This document shows positions 1-9,684 of a DNA stretch of 64,000 nt, piece by piece. This DNA comes from CAWCXF01 sp963799455. Its GTDB lineage: Bacteria > Pseudomonadota > Alphaproteobacteria > Rhodobacterales > Rhodobacteraceae. Each line of letters starts with the position of its first letter. The first letter of the stretch is position 1. A model generated the notes under the pieces. It was not told the DNA's origin, did not search any database, and saw only the letters and a program-made list of their open reading frames with translations. The DNA lies in the NCBI GenBank assembly GCA_963799455.1, contig CAWCXF010000006.1, positions 1 to 64,000 on the forward strand. Reading direction: 5' to 3'. The position numbers were made by a program, and so were the translations under genes.

Positions 1-590
<590 letters not shown>

Positions 591-639
591 GGGCTCTCTC
601 CTTCTCGCTCGAACGATATAGGCGGGCCGCGGCGCCGGG

Positions 640-1890
640 CTACTCCGCCGGCGCGGGTCGGGGCGCGGGTCGGGGCGCGGCCGACGCGGCCTTGAGCCGC
701 GTCTCGCGCCCCGGCGCGGGGTGGCGCGGGATCAGGGTGGCGAGCGCGAGCGAGCAGGCGGCGATCCCGGCCGCCAGCGCGAAGACCGCGCCGGGCGAGA
801 CGAGCCAGAGGAGCCCCAGCGGCACGGGCAGGCCGATGGCGGCGATGTGGTTGATGGTGAAGGCCACGGCCGCCGTGGGGGCGAAGTCGGCCGGGTCGGC
901 GATCTTCTGGAAGTAGGTCTTGAGCGCGAGCGCCAGCGCGAAGAGGATGTGGTCCACGACGTAGAGCGCCGCCGCCACCGCCGCGCCCCAGCCGAGCGCG
1001 TAGACCCCGCCATAGGCGAGGAAGACGGCCACCAGCCCCGCATACTCGAAGATCAGCGCGCGCTGTTCTCCGAACGCCGCCACGGCGCGGCCGATGAGCG
1101 GCGCGAAGAGGATGTTGGCGATCAGCGTGCCGAGGAAGAGGCCGGTGACCTCGTGCACCTGCATGCCGAAGCGCTCGACGAGCATGAAGCCCGCGAAGAC
1201 GACGAAGATCTGGCGCCGCGCGCCGGCGAAGAACTGGAGCGCGTAGTAGAGCCAGTAGCGGCGGCGCAGGACGATGCGCTTCGACTGGGGCGTGGGCGCC
1301 TCGAAGCGCGGGTAGAGGAGCGCCGCCGCGAGCGCGGCGAGCGCCGTGAACCCGCCCGAGGCCCAGTAGACGTGGGAATAGGTCAGGCCGAGCCGGTCCC
1401 AGGTGAGCACGATGACGACGTAGGCCACGAGCGTCGCGCCCGACCCGGCGGCCACGAGCAGCCCGAGCGTCTGGGGCGCGCGGGCGCGGTCGATCCACTG
1501 GAGCTGGAGCGACTGGTTGACGGTCTCGAAGTAGTGGAAGCCGATCGACGACAGCAGGGTGATCGTCAGGATCCCCGCCATCGAGGGGAACTGAGCGGTC
1601 AGCGCCGTGGCGACCCCGAGGAGGGCGAGCGAGAGGAGCGCCAGCACCTGCTCGTGGACGAGCAGGAGGATGGCGATGACGCCCACGGCGAGGAAGCCCG
1701 GCACCTCGCGCACCGTGTGCAGCAGCCCGATGTCGGCGCCGTCGAAGGAGGCGACCTCGACGACGAAGTTGTTGAGCAGCGCCGACCAGGTGGCGAAGGC
1801 CACGGGCATGGCGGCGGACATGACGAACAGCAGCGCCACCGGCCGGCGCCAGGGCGGCAGGTCGGAGGCTCGGGCGAGGGGGAAGGCCAT
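640..1890 (-). CDS. Major facilitator superfamily transporter, substrate unknown
   Basis: A 416-residue protein with about twelve hydrophobic segments, beginning at residues 17-38 and ending with a Pro/Arg/Ala-rich cytoplasmic tail (last 30 residues). Membrane-located secondary carrier. The charged loop with RFEAPTPQSKR near residue 230 fits the central loop between the two six-helix halves. No substrate-specific motif was recognised, so no substrate is proposed. The ATG at 1890 is the first possible start and places helix 1 at a normal distance. It is divergent from the rhodanese gene across 347 bp and lies upstream of msrA on the same strand. The family call is secure; the function is unknown. 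Confidence 0.8.
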   Translation of the reverse strand: MAFPLARASDLPPWRRPVALLFVMSAAMPVAFATWSALLNNFVVEVASFDGADIGLLHTVREVPGFLAVGVIAILLLVHEQVLALLSLALLGVATALTAQFPSMAGILTITLLSSIGFHYFETVNQSLQLQWIDRARAPQTLGLLVAAGSGATLVAYVVIVLTWDRLGLTYSHVYWASGGFTALAALAAALLYPRFEAPTPQSKRIVLRRRYWLYYALQFFAGARRQIFVVFAGFMLVERFGMQVHEVTGLFLGTLIANILFAPLIGRAVAAFGEQRALIFEYAGLVAVFLAYGGVYALGWGAAVAAALYVVDHILFALALALKTYFQKIADPADFAPTAAVAFTINHIAAIGLPVPLGLLWLVSPGAVFALAAGIAACSLALATLIPRHPAPGRETRLKAASAAPRPAPRPAPAE

Positions 1891-2237
1891 GGGCGCGGGT
1901 CTATGCCCGGCGCGCGGCGAGGGGAAGCGCCCGGCGCGGACGGCCGTGCGCGCCTCAGGTCGCGTCCGGGCCGACCGGGACGGCCCGGAGCTGCGGGCCG
2001 GGCGATCCGGACGCGCCGACGAGCCGTGTCATGCCTCGGCCCCGAGGCGCGTCGCGGTCCGGCCCCCGCCCCCTGGGCGGATGGCGAAACGACCGGTGCC
2101 GCCGCTCGCCCGCCGCGGGCGGCACGCTCCCCGAGCCGGCGTCGTGACGCCGCTGCCCCCCTCGTGCTCGCGCGCGCCTCGTGCTCGCGCGCGCCTCGTG
2201 CTATCTCGCAGCCTCATCACGGAGCAGGGGAGCCCTC
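1891..2237. promoter_or_regulatory. Divergent intergenic region with a 17-bp tandem repeat
   Basis: No gene was recognised between the divergent MFS and rhodanese genes. The region must hold both promoters, although no clear -35/-10 pair was seen. Two tandem copies of a 17-bp unit, CTCGTGCTCGCGCGCGC, lie at 2161-2194, followed by a partial third unit about 40 bp before the rhodanese start. The alternating purine-pyrimidine tract could simply be replication slippage. Confidence 0.4.
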
Positions 2238-2624
2238 ATGCCCAAGACATCGCAGGACTACGTGGCCGAGGCCAACGCCTCGGTCGAGAAGATCGACGTG
2301 CGGACCGCGCAGCGCCTGATCGCCGAGGACGACGCGCTGGTGGTGGACGTGCGCGACGCGCCCGAGGTCGAGAAGACCGGTCGCGCCGCGGGCGCCGTCA
2401 ACGTCTCGCGCGGGATGCTCGAGTTCCGCGCCGACGAGGCCTCGAAGTATCACGACCCCGAGTTCCGCAAGGACCGCCCCGTGATCGTCTACTGCGCCTC
2501 CGGCGGGCGCGCCGCGCTGAGCGGCAAGACGCTCCAGGAGATGGGCTACGAGCGGGTCTACAGCGTGGGCGGGTTCTCGGACTGGTCGGAGAACGGCGGC
2601 CCGGTGGAGCCCGCGGCCGAGTAG
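2238..2624 (+). CDS. Single-domain rhodanese-like sulfurtransferase
   Basis: A 128-residue single rhodanese domain. The active-site loop reads VIVYCASGGRAALSG, with the cysteine that carries the persulfide; the start motif is DALVVDVRDAPEVEKTGRAA and the closing motif is VYSVGGFSDWSENGGPV. Such proteins transfer sulfane sulfur or act in cyanide/thiosulfate metabolism, but the physiological acceptor cannot be read from sequence. No signal peptide. The ATG at 2238 is preferred over an earlier in-frame ATG at 2181, because the extra residues are unlike the family and cover the repeat-containing leader. It converges on priA with only 4 bp between stop codons. Confidence 0.9.
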   Translation: MPKTSQDYVAEANASVEKIDVRTAQRLIAEDDALVVDVRDAPEVEKTGRAAGAVNVSRGMLEFRADEASKYHDPEFRKDRPVIVYCASGGRAALSGKTLQEMGYERVYSVGGFSDWSENGGPVEPAAE

Positions 2625-2628
2625 GGGC

Positions 2629-4869
2629 TCAGAAGAACGTCTGCGGGTCGATGTCGATCGACACGCGCGTCGAGGCGGGCCATCTGAACGAGCCCGCCCA
2701 GTCCGCGAGCGCGCGCTGGATCGGCGCGGCCTTGTCGGCCTTGACCAGGAGCCGCACGCGGTGGCGGCCGCGGATGCGCGCGATGGGTGCGGGCGCGGGG
2801 CCCCAGAGCTGGGCGCCGATCGCGCGCAGCGGCGCATCGCGGCGCGCCATCTCGGAGGCCAGCTCGAAGGCTTCGGCCACGTCGGGCGAGGAGACGACGA
2901 TGCCGGCGAGGCGGCCGTAGGGCGGCACGCCCGCCTGGCGGCGGCTCTCGGCCTCGGCGCGCCAGAAGCCCTCCTCGTCGCCCGACAGGATCGCGTGGAT
3001 CACCGGGTGCTCGGGCTGGTGGGTCTGCAGGAGCGCGAGCCCGCCCGAGCCCACGCGCCCCGCGCGCCCCGAGACCTGGCGCATGAGCTGGAAGGTCCGC
3101 TCGGCCGCGCGCAGGTCCGAGCCCTGGAGCCCGAGGTCGGCGTCGATCACGCCCACGAGCGTGAGGTGGGGGAAGTTGTGCCCCTTGGCGACGAGCTGGG
3201 TGCCGATGACGATGTCGGCCGCCCCGGCGGCGATCGCCTCGATCTCGCCCTTGAGCTGGCGCGCGGAGGCGTAGAGGTCCGAGGACAGCACCCGGATGCG
3301 GGCCTGCGGGAAGAGGGCGGCGGCCTCCTCGGCCAGCCGCTCGACGCCGGGGCCGACGGGGGCGAGCTTGTCCTCGGCCTCGCAGGCGGGGCAGGCGCGC
3401 GGCATGGGCTTCTGCTCGCCGCACTGGTGGCACATCAGGCGGCGGCGGAAGCGGTGCTCGACCATGCGCGCGTCGCAGTGCTCGCAGCCGATCTGGTGGC
3501 CGCAGGCGCGGCAGACGGTGACGGGCGCGTAGCCGCGGCGGTTGACGAAGAGGAGCGCCTGCTCGCCCTTGGCGAGCCGCCCCTCCATCGCGCGCCTGAG
3601 CGTGGGCGAGATCCAGTGCGAGGGCGACATCGGCTCGGTGCGCATGTCGATCGCGCGCATGAGCGGCAGCTCGCCCGCGCCGAAGCGGGCCGAGAGGGTC
3701 AGGCGGGCGTACTTGCCTCCTTCGGCGTTGGCCCAGCTTTCGAGCGACGGGGTGGCGGAGGCCAGCACCACCTGCGCGTCGCTGAGCGAGGCGCGCAGCA
3801 CCGCCATGTCGCGGGCGTTGTAGAGCACGCCCTCCTCCTGCTTGTAGGAGGTGTCGTGCTCCTCGTCGACGACGACGAGGCCGAGGTCGCGGAACGGCAG
3901 GTAGAGCGCCGAGCGCGCGCCGACGACGAGGCTCGCGCCGCCCGTGGCGGTCATGCGCCAACAGCGGCGGCGAAGGGTCGAGGTGACGCCCGAGTGCCAC
4001 TCGGCGGGCCGGGCGCCGAAGCGGGCCTCGACGCGGGCGATGAAGCCGGCCGTCAACGCGATCTCGGGCAGGAGCACCAGCGCCTGGCGGCCGCGCGCCA
4101 GGCACTCGGCCACGGCTTCGAGGTAGACCTCGGTCTTCCCCGAGCCGGTCACGCCCTTCAGCAGCGTCGTGCCGTAGGCGCGGCTCGCCACGCCCGCGCG
4201 CAGCGCGCGCGCGGCGGCCGCCTGCTGGGAGGTCAGCGCGGGACCGGGGCGCGCGGGGTCGAGCGAGGGATAGGGCAGGTCGCGCGGCGCCTCCTGCTCG
4301 CGCACGGCGCCAGAGGGCAGCAGGCCCTTGACGACGCCCGTCGAGACGCCGGCGGCCTCGGCCAGCTCGCCCAGCGTGAAGGCCTCCCCGCCCTCCAGCG
4401 CGTCGAGCACGCGGGCGCGGGCGGGGGTCGAGCGCGGCGGCTCGCCCGAGCCCCGGCGGTAGACGCGGCGCACGGCCGGGCCGTCGCCCAGGCCCGGCGC
4501 GCGGGTGGCGAGGCGCAGCATCTGGCCGAGGTCGGTCAGCGTGTAGTCGGCCACGCGGGTGAGGAACTGGCGCATCTCCGCGCGCATCGGCGGCACGTCG
4601 AGCACCTGCCCCACGGGCTTGATCCTGGCCTCGTCGCAGCCCCCCTCCCCAGGCCCCCAGACCACGCCGAGCACCCGGCGGGGCCCGAGCGGCACCTCGA
4701 CGAAGTCGCCCACGGCGCAGCCGCCATCGGGCGCGCGGTAGTCGAGCGGGCGGCCCACCGGCTGCGTCGTGAGCACCGAGACGAGCGACCCGGGCGCGAG
4801 GCGCTCGCGCGCGCCTTCGGCGCGGCGCTTCGCGCGGGCGCTGACGGGGGCGCCGACGGGGGCGTTCAC
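2629..4869 (-). CDS. priA: Primosomal protein N' (replication restart helicase PriA)
   Basis: DNA-dependent ATPase/3'-5' helicase that recognises stalled forks and reloads DnaB. The order seen is an N-terminal 3'-DNA-binding domain (VSVLTTQPVGRPLDYRAPDG), Walker A GVTGSGKTEVYLEA, DEEH box VVVDEEHDTSYKQEEG, and an eight-cysteine zinc module inserted between the helicase lobes (CRACGH, CEHCDA, CHQCGE, CPACEA). The motif V region IVIGTQLVAKGHNFP follows. Start choice: GTG at 4869 is preferred (GGAG seven bases upstream, about 746 residues, close to family length). An ATG at 5013 would add 48 residues of low-complexity Arg/Pro/Ala sequence and has GGAGGG directly abutting the codon. It is divergent from the transaldolase gene. 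Confidence 0.93.
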   Translation of the reverse strand: MNAPVGAPVSARAKRRAEGARERLAPGSLVSVLTTQPVGRPLDYRAPDGGCAVGDFVEVPLGPRRVLGVVWGPGEGGCDEARIKPVGQVLDVPPMRAEMRQFLTRVADYTLTDLGQMLRLATRAPGLGDGPAVRRVYRRGSGEPPRSTPARARVLDALEGGEAFTLGELAEAAGVSTGVVKGLLPSGAVREQEAPRDLPYPSLDPARPGPALTSQQAAAARALRAGVASRAYGTTLLKGVTGSGKTEVYLEAVAECLARGRQALVLLPEIALTAGFIARVEARFGARPAEWHSGVTSTLRRRCWRMTATGGASLVVGARSALYLPFRDLGLVVVDEEHDTSYKQEEGVLYNARDMAVLRASLSDAQVVLASATPSLESWANAEGGKYARLTLSARFGAGELPLMRAIDMRTEPMSPSHWISPTLRRAMEGRLAKGEQALLFVNRRGYAPVTVCRACGHQIGCEHCDARMVEHRFRRRLMCHQCGEQKPMPRACPACEAEDKLAPVGPGVERLAEEAAALFPQARIRVLSSDLYASARQLKGEIEAIAAGAADIVIGTQLVAKGHNFPHLTLVGVIDADLGLQGSDLRAAERTFQLMRQVSGRAGRVGSGGLALLQTHQPEHPVIHAILSGDEEGFWRAEAESRRQAGVPPYGRLAGIVVSSPDVAEAFELASEMARRDAPLRAIGAQLWGPAPAPIARIRGRHRVRLLVKADKAAPIQRALADWAGSFRWPASTRVSIDIDPQTFF

Positions 4870-5085
4870 GGGCGCGCTCCGGGGTGGCTCCGCGGGGGCG
4901 GCATCGTCGCACCGGCCTCGGTCGCGCGCGACCTTCGGCGAGCGATCCCGTTCGTGGTTCGGTCCCGCGCGGACCCCGCTGGGCGGGGCGGTGGTCCGAC
5001 GGGGGCCGCGCATCCCTCCGAGGGGTGCCCTTCCGCGCGAGGGGACGTTGCGCTAGGGATCGCGCGACGCCTTGGGAGGCCCGCC

Positions 5086-5739
5086 ATGAAGTTCTTCGTC
5101 GACACCGCCGACACCGACGCCATCGCCGAGCTCGACGCGCTCGGCATGGTGGACGGCGTGACCACCAACCCCTCGCTCATCAACAAGGCGGGGCGCGCCA
5201 TGGCCGAGGTGATCGCCGAGATCTGCGAGATGGTGGACGGCCCCGTCTCGGCCGAGGTGGTGGCGCTGACGGCTGACGAGATGATCGCGGAGGGGCGGCA
5301 CCTGGGCGCGATCGCCGACAACGTCGCGGTCAAGGTGCCGCTGACCTGGGAGGGCTTGCGGGCCTGCCGGGCGCTCGCGGACGACGGGTTCATGGTCAAC
5401 GTCACGCTGTGCTTCTCCGCCGCGCAGGCGCTGCTCGCGGCCAAGGCGGGCGCCAAGTTCGTCTCGCCCTTCATCGGCCGGCTCGACGACCTCAACCTCA
5501 ACGGCATGGACCTGATCGCCGACATCCGCCAGATCTACGACAACTACGACTTCGAGACCGAGATCCTCGCGGCCTCGATCCGCACCGTGGGCCACATGAC
5601 CGAGGCCGCCAAGATCGGCGCCGACGTGGCCACGGCGCCCCCCAAGGTGATCCACCAGATGGCCGCGCACCCGCTCACCGACAAGGGGTTGGAGAGCTTC
5701 CTGGCCGACTGGAAGGCGTCGGGCCAGCGCATCCTCTGA
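5086..5739 (+). CDS. tal: Small transaldolase (TalC/fructose-6-phosphate aldolase-like subfamily)
   Basis: A 217-residue protein of the compact transaldolase class, about 100 residues shorter than classical TalB. It opens with MKFFVDTADTDAIAELDALG and carries the substrate loop DGVTTNPSLI, the Schiff-base lysine in NVAVKVPLTWEG, and the barrel strand KFVSPFIGRLDDLN. These enzymes interconvert sedoheptulose-7-P and glyceraldehyde-3-P with erythrose-4-P and fructose-6-P in the pentose phosphate pathway; some relatives are fructose-6-P aldolases and sequence inspection alone does not separate them. GGGAGG lies 6-7 bases before the ATG. A long hairpin follows the stop codon. Confidence 0.92.
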   Translation: MKFFVDTADTDAIAELDALGMVDGVTTNPSLINKAGRAMAEVIAEICEMVDGPVSAEVVALTADEMIAEGRHLGAIADNVAVKVPLTWEGLRACRALADDGFMVNVTLCFSAAQALLAAKAGAKFVSPFIGRLDDLNLNGMDLIADIRQIYDNYDFETEILAASIRTVGHMTEAAKIGADVATAPPKVIHQMAAHPLTDKGLESFLADWKASGQRIL

Positions 5740-5745
5740 AGCCGC

Positions 5746-5794
5746 GGGGCGAGCGGCGAATCGGCGCGCCGCGGGCCGATTCGCCGCTCGCCCC
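5746..5794 (+). terminator. Long perfect hairpin after the transaldolase gene
   Basis: Two 20-base arms, 5746-5765 and 5775-5794, are exact reverse complements around a 9-base loop, starting 6 bases after the transaldolase stop. No T-tract follows, so it is not a textbook intrinsic terminator. In very GC-rich genomes such a stem can still end or protect a transcript. It also lies about 180 bp before the DUF484 gene. Confidence 0.6.
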
Positions 5795-5970
5795 GATGAT
5801 CCCCTTCGCGCGCGGCGCTGTTGCGCCATCGGCACGCCGGTGTCGCGCGCGCGCCGCAGCCCTCCCGTGCCGCTCGCGGGCCTCGCCGCCGTCGCTGGAC
5901 GACCGCCGGCCCCGCCGCCAAGCTTCGACTCGACCGGCACGCTGTGCCGAAGACCAGTCACGAGGCAGAC

Positions 5971-6927
5971 ATGAGCGGATCCCCCGTCGCCACCTGCGGC
6001 GAGCTGCGCGCGCGCATCCTTCTCGACCCCGACCTGATCCTGGGCGACCCGGCCGTCATGCGCGCGCTCGTCGAGCGCACCGATCGCGCGAGGCGGGGCG
6101 AGGACGGCAAGGTGGTCGATCTGCGCTCGGTGGCGATGGCGCGGCTCGAGGCGCGGCTCGGCCGGCTCGAGGCGTCGCACCGCACCGTGATCGCGGCGGC
6201 CTACGAGAACCTCGCGGGCACGCAGCAGGTCCACCGCGCGATCCTGCGCCTCTTGGACGCGCGCTCGCTCGAGGGCTTCGTCGAGGGGCTGTCGGGCGAG
6301 GTCGCGGCGATCCTGCGGCTCGACGCCGTGCGCCTCGTGGCCGAGAGCGCCGGGGGGCGCTGGCCCGAGGCCGGGGACGAGGCCGGCCCGCAGGCCGGCC
6401 AGCATCCTGGGCCCGAGTCCGGTCCCGTGGCCGGCCCGGCGGCGGGGGGGCCGCCGCCGCAGCGCCCGGCCGCATCGGCGCGCGACGGCGCCGGGCTGGC
6501 CGCAGCCAACGACGCGCGCCCTCCGAGCGCGCCAGGCGCGGCGAGGGGCGTGATTCCGGGCGCGGCGTCGGGCGCGGCGTCGGGCCCGGCGCCGGGCGCG
6601 GCGAGGGGCCTGGCGTCCTGCGCGGGGCTCAAGGTGGTCCCGCCGGGCTGGGTCACGGGGCGCGTCGCCTGCGGCGCGGGCGTCTCGCGGGTGATCCTGC
6701 GGCGCGGCGCGGTGCTGCTGGCCGAGGGCGGCGGCGAGGGGGCGGTGCCGGTGGGCTCGATCGGATCCGAGGCTTGGCTCGCGCTCGACCTCGGGCCGGG
6801 GCGGCGGCCCTGCCTCGTGGTGCTCGGCTCGGGCGATCCGGACCAGTTCGCGCCGGGCCAGGGGACCGAGCTGCTGGAGTTCCTCGCCGGCGTGCTCGAG
6901 CGCGCGCTGCGCCGCTGGCTCGCGTGA
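5971..6927 (+). CDS. DUF484 family protein with a low-complexity insertion
   Basis: A 318-residue protein. The N-terminal 130 residues are typical of DUF484, a GAF-like family often found next to xerC: ILLDPDLILGDPAVMRALVE, then VVDLRSVAMARLEARL, then a helical segment. Residues about 130-225 are a Gly/Ala/Pro-rich stretch with repeated AGP and GAASG-type units. The conserved half then resumes (VLGSGDPDQFAPGQGTELLE). Usual length is about 220-240 residues, so the insert accounts for the excess. Function is unknown. It sits 38 bp upstream of xerC, matching the conserved DUF484-xerC pairing. ATG 5971 was chosen because upstream codons are not family-like. Confidence 0.85.
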   Translation: MSGSPVATCGELRARILLDPDLILGDPAVMRALVERTDRARRGEDGKVVDLRSVAMARLEARLGRLEASHRTVIAAAYENLAGTQQVHRAILRLLDARSLEGFVEGLSGEVAAILRLDAVRLVAESAGGRWPEAGDEAGPQAGQHPGPESGPVAGPAAGGPPPQRPAASARDGAGLAAANDARPPSAPGAARGVIPGAASGAASGPAPGAARGLASCAGLKVVPPGWVTGRVACGAGVSRVILRRGAVLLAEGGGEGAVPVGSIGSEAWLALDLGPGRRPCLVVLGSGDPDQFAPGQGTELLEFLAGVLERALRRWLA

Positions 6928-6965
6928 GCGCGTCCCCGTGAGCCCCCGGCCGTGAGATCCCGGCC

Positions 6966-7889
<924 letters not shown>

Positions 7890-7930
7890 GCCTTCCGCCC
7901 GGCCCGCGCCGAGCGCGACGCGCCGTTCCC

Positions 7931-8030
7931 CGTCCGCGCCGCCGTCGGCGCGAGGCGCCCCATCCGCGCCGCCGTCGGCGCGAGGCGCCCCATCCGTGCC
8001 GCCGTCGGCGCGAGGCGCCCCATCCGTGCC
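7931..8030. repeat. 30-bp tandem repeat, about three copies, between xerC and pcs
   Basis: A 30-bp unit containing GCGCCCCATCCG and GCCGTCGGCGCGAG is repeated at 7951-7980 and 7981-8010, with partial copies at both ends. Copies differ mainly at a C/T position after CCATCCG. The array ends about 65 bp before the pcs start. No open frame of interest runs through it. A slippage-prone spacer is the simplest reading. Confidence 0.85.
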
Positions 8031-8096
8031 GGTGCCGGCGGGCGCGGCCCGATCCGGGGGCTTGCCCCGACGCGCGGACGCGGCCAAGAGGGGGCG

Positions 8097-8816
8097 ATGA
8101 CACCCAGGCTCCAGGCGCTCGGCGTCCACCTGCTGACGGCCACCGGCGCCGTCCTCGCCATGCTGGCGATGCTCGCCGCCACCGCCCAGGACTGGGCCGC
8201 GATGTTCTGGTGGCTCGTGGTGGCCTTCGCGGTGGACGGGATCGACGGCCCGCTGGCGCGGCGCTACGAGGTGACGGACAACGCGCCCGAGTTCGACGGC
8301 GTGCTGATGGATCTGATCATCGACTACCTCACCTACGTCTTCGTGCCGGCCTACGCGCTCTTCGCCTCCGGCCTGCTGCCGGGCTGGACGGGGTGGATCG
8401 CCATCATCGTCATCACCTTCGCCTCGGCGCTCTACTTCGCCGACACGCGCATGAAGACCGCCGACAACAGCTTCTCGGGCTTCCCCGGCTGCTGGAACAT
8501 GGTGGTGCTGGTGCTGTTCGCCTCGGAGCCCGGCTACTGGGCGATCCTGGGGATCGTGGTGGTGCTGGCGGCGGCGATGTTCCTGCGGCTGAAGTTCGTC
8601 CACCCGGTGCGAACCGAGCGGTGGCGGCTCGTCACGCTGCCCGTGGCGCTGGCCTGGACCGGCTTCGCCTTCTGGGCCATCGAGGTCGATTTCGACCCGC
8701 GGAGCTGGGCGCTGTGGGGCCTGATCGGCACCTCCGCCTACCTCGCCCTGGCCGGCATCGCGCAGCAGCTCCTGTTCGAGCGCGGCGCGGGCTCCTCGAA
8801 CGGACCCGTCTCGTAG
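8097..8816 (+). CDS. pcs: Phosphatidylcholine synthase (CDP-diacylglycerol-choline O-phosphatidyltransferase)
   Basis: A 239-residue integral membrane enzyme that condenses choline with CDP-diacylglycerol to give phosphatidylcholine and CMP, the one-step bacterial route. The CDP-alcohol transferase motif appears as DGIDGPLARRYEV followed by FDGVLMDLIIDY, supplying the metal-binding aspartates. About seven or eight hydrophobic segments span the protein. A GAGGGGG Shine-Dalgarno site lies 5 bases before the ATG. The 3' end overlaps the convergent truA by 79 bp, so the two genes share terminal DNA on opposite strands. The size and motif spacing fit Pcs rather than PssA or PgsA. Confidence 0.93.
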   Translation: MTPRLQALGVHLLTATGAVLAMLAMLAATAQDWAAMFWWLVVAFAVDGIDGPLARRYEVTDNAPEFDGVLMDLIIDYLTYVFVPAYALFASGLLPGWTGWIAIIVITFASALYFADTRMKTADNSFSGFPGCWNMVVLVLFASEPGYWAILGIVVVLAAAMFLRLKFVHPVRTERWRLVTLPVALAWTGFAFWAIEVDFDPRSWALWGLIGTSAYLALAGIAQQLLFERGAGSSNGPVS

Positions 8817-9559
8817 CGCACCGCCTCCAGCACGAGCCCGCAGGGCGGCGCCACCGGCCCGCAGGCCGCGCGGTCGCGCGCCGCGAGCGCCTCGGCGACG
8901 CGCGCGGGCTCCCAGGCGCCGGCGCCCACGCGCTCCAGCGTGCCCACGATCGAGCGCACCTGGTTGTGCAGGAACGAGCGCGCCCGGAGGCGGACGGTGA
9001 AGGCCGTCCCGCCGGGGACGCCGGCCTCCTCGATCTCCAGCGCGTCGAGCGTCTTGACCGGCGAGGCCGCCTGGCACTCCGAGGAGCGGAAGGTGGTGAA
9101 GTCGTGGCGCCCGACCAGATGCGCCGCCGCCGCGCGCATGGCGTGCGCGTCGAGCGCGCGGCCGACGCGCCAGGCCCGCCCCGCCTCCAGCGTCAGAGGC
9201 GCCCGGCGCGCGAGCACGCGGTAGGCGTAGGCGCGCCCCGTGGCCGAGAAGCGGGCGTGGAAGTCCGGGGGGACCGCGGCGCAGGCCGTCACCGCGACCG
9301 GGTGGGGCTTGAGGTGATGGTTGAGCGCCTCCGACAGCCGGAACGGCTCCCACCCGCGCGCGAGGTCCGCATGGGCCACCTGCCCGGTCGCATGCACGCC
9401 CGCGTCGGTGCGCCCCGCGGCGGCGATGGTGTGCGGCCCCGGCTCCAGCCGCCCGAGCGCGGCCTCCACCGCCCCCTGCACGGACGGGACGCGGCTCTGC
9501 CGCTGCCAGCCCGCGAAGGGGCCGCCGTCGTACTCGATCCTGAGGGCGTAGCGAGGCAT
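8738..9559 (-). CDS. truA: tRNA pseudouridine(38-40) synthase TruA
   Basis: A 273-residue enzyme that isomerises uridine to pseudouridine at positions 38-40 of the tRNA anticodon arm. The start motif is YALRIEYDGGPFAGWQRQ; the catalytic aspartate lies in AAAGRTDAGVHATGQVAH; conserved blocks RAYAYRVLARR, GRHDFTTFRSSEC and RSFLHNQVRSIVG follow. The ATG at 9559 is chosen because an upstream in-frame ATG (9595) adds residues not typical of the family. The C-terminal 26 codons overlap pcs on the other strand. The upstream 125 bp, shared with divergent ycjX, contains a perfect palindrome. Confidence 0.95.
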   Translation of the reverse strand: MPRYALRIEYDGGPFAGWQRQSRVPSVQGAVEAALGRLEPGPHTIAAAGRTDAGVHATGQVAHADLARGWEPFRLSEALNHHLKPHPVAVTACAAVPPDFHARFSATGRAYAYRVLARRAPLTLEAGRAWRVGRALDAHAMRAAAAHLVGRHDFTTFRSSECQAASPVKTLDALEIEEAGVPGGTAFTVRLRARSFLHNQVRSIVGTLERVGAGAWEPARVAEALAARDRAACGPVAPPCGLVLEAVRYETGPFEEPAPRSNRSCCAMPARAR

Positions 9560-9607
9560 CGGTCGGGTGGTAGCGACTCGCGCGCCCCTGGCCAAGCGGG
9601 CGGGGGT

Positions 9608-9629
9608 CCGGGGGCACGCGTGCCCCCGG
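9608..9629. repeat. 22-bp perfect palindrome between truA and ycjX
   Basis: The sequence is self-complementary about the centre ACGCGT, flanked by GGGGGC/GCCCCC arms. It lies in the divergent spacer, 49 bp from the truA start and 56 bp from the ycjX start. A related but imperfect GGGGCCACCCGTGCCCCC lies just after the gene ending at 26653. It could be a repeated extragenic palindrome, an operator, or a hairpin; none of these can be proved here. Confidence 0.6.
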
Positions 9630-9684
9630 CTCTTCCCTAGCGTCCCGCCCCGGCATAAGTCCGACCGTCCGAGGGGGGCGCCGC

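Noticed and set aside
1607..2920. Long Arg/Pro/Ser-rich open frames on the strand opposite real genes (here and throughout the window)
   Set aside because: They lie antisense to conserved genes, lack family similarity and arise from the scarcity of stop codons at this GC content.
4866..5525. Minus-strand open frame across the transaldolase gene
   Set aside because: It is a mirror frame of a well-conserved enzyme with no start context or recognisable domain.
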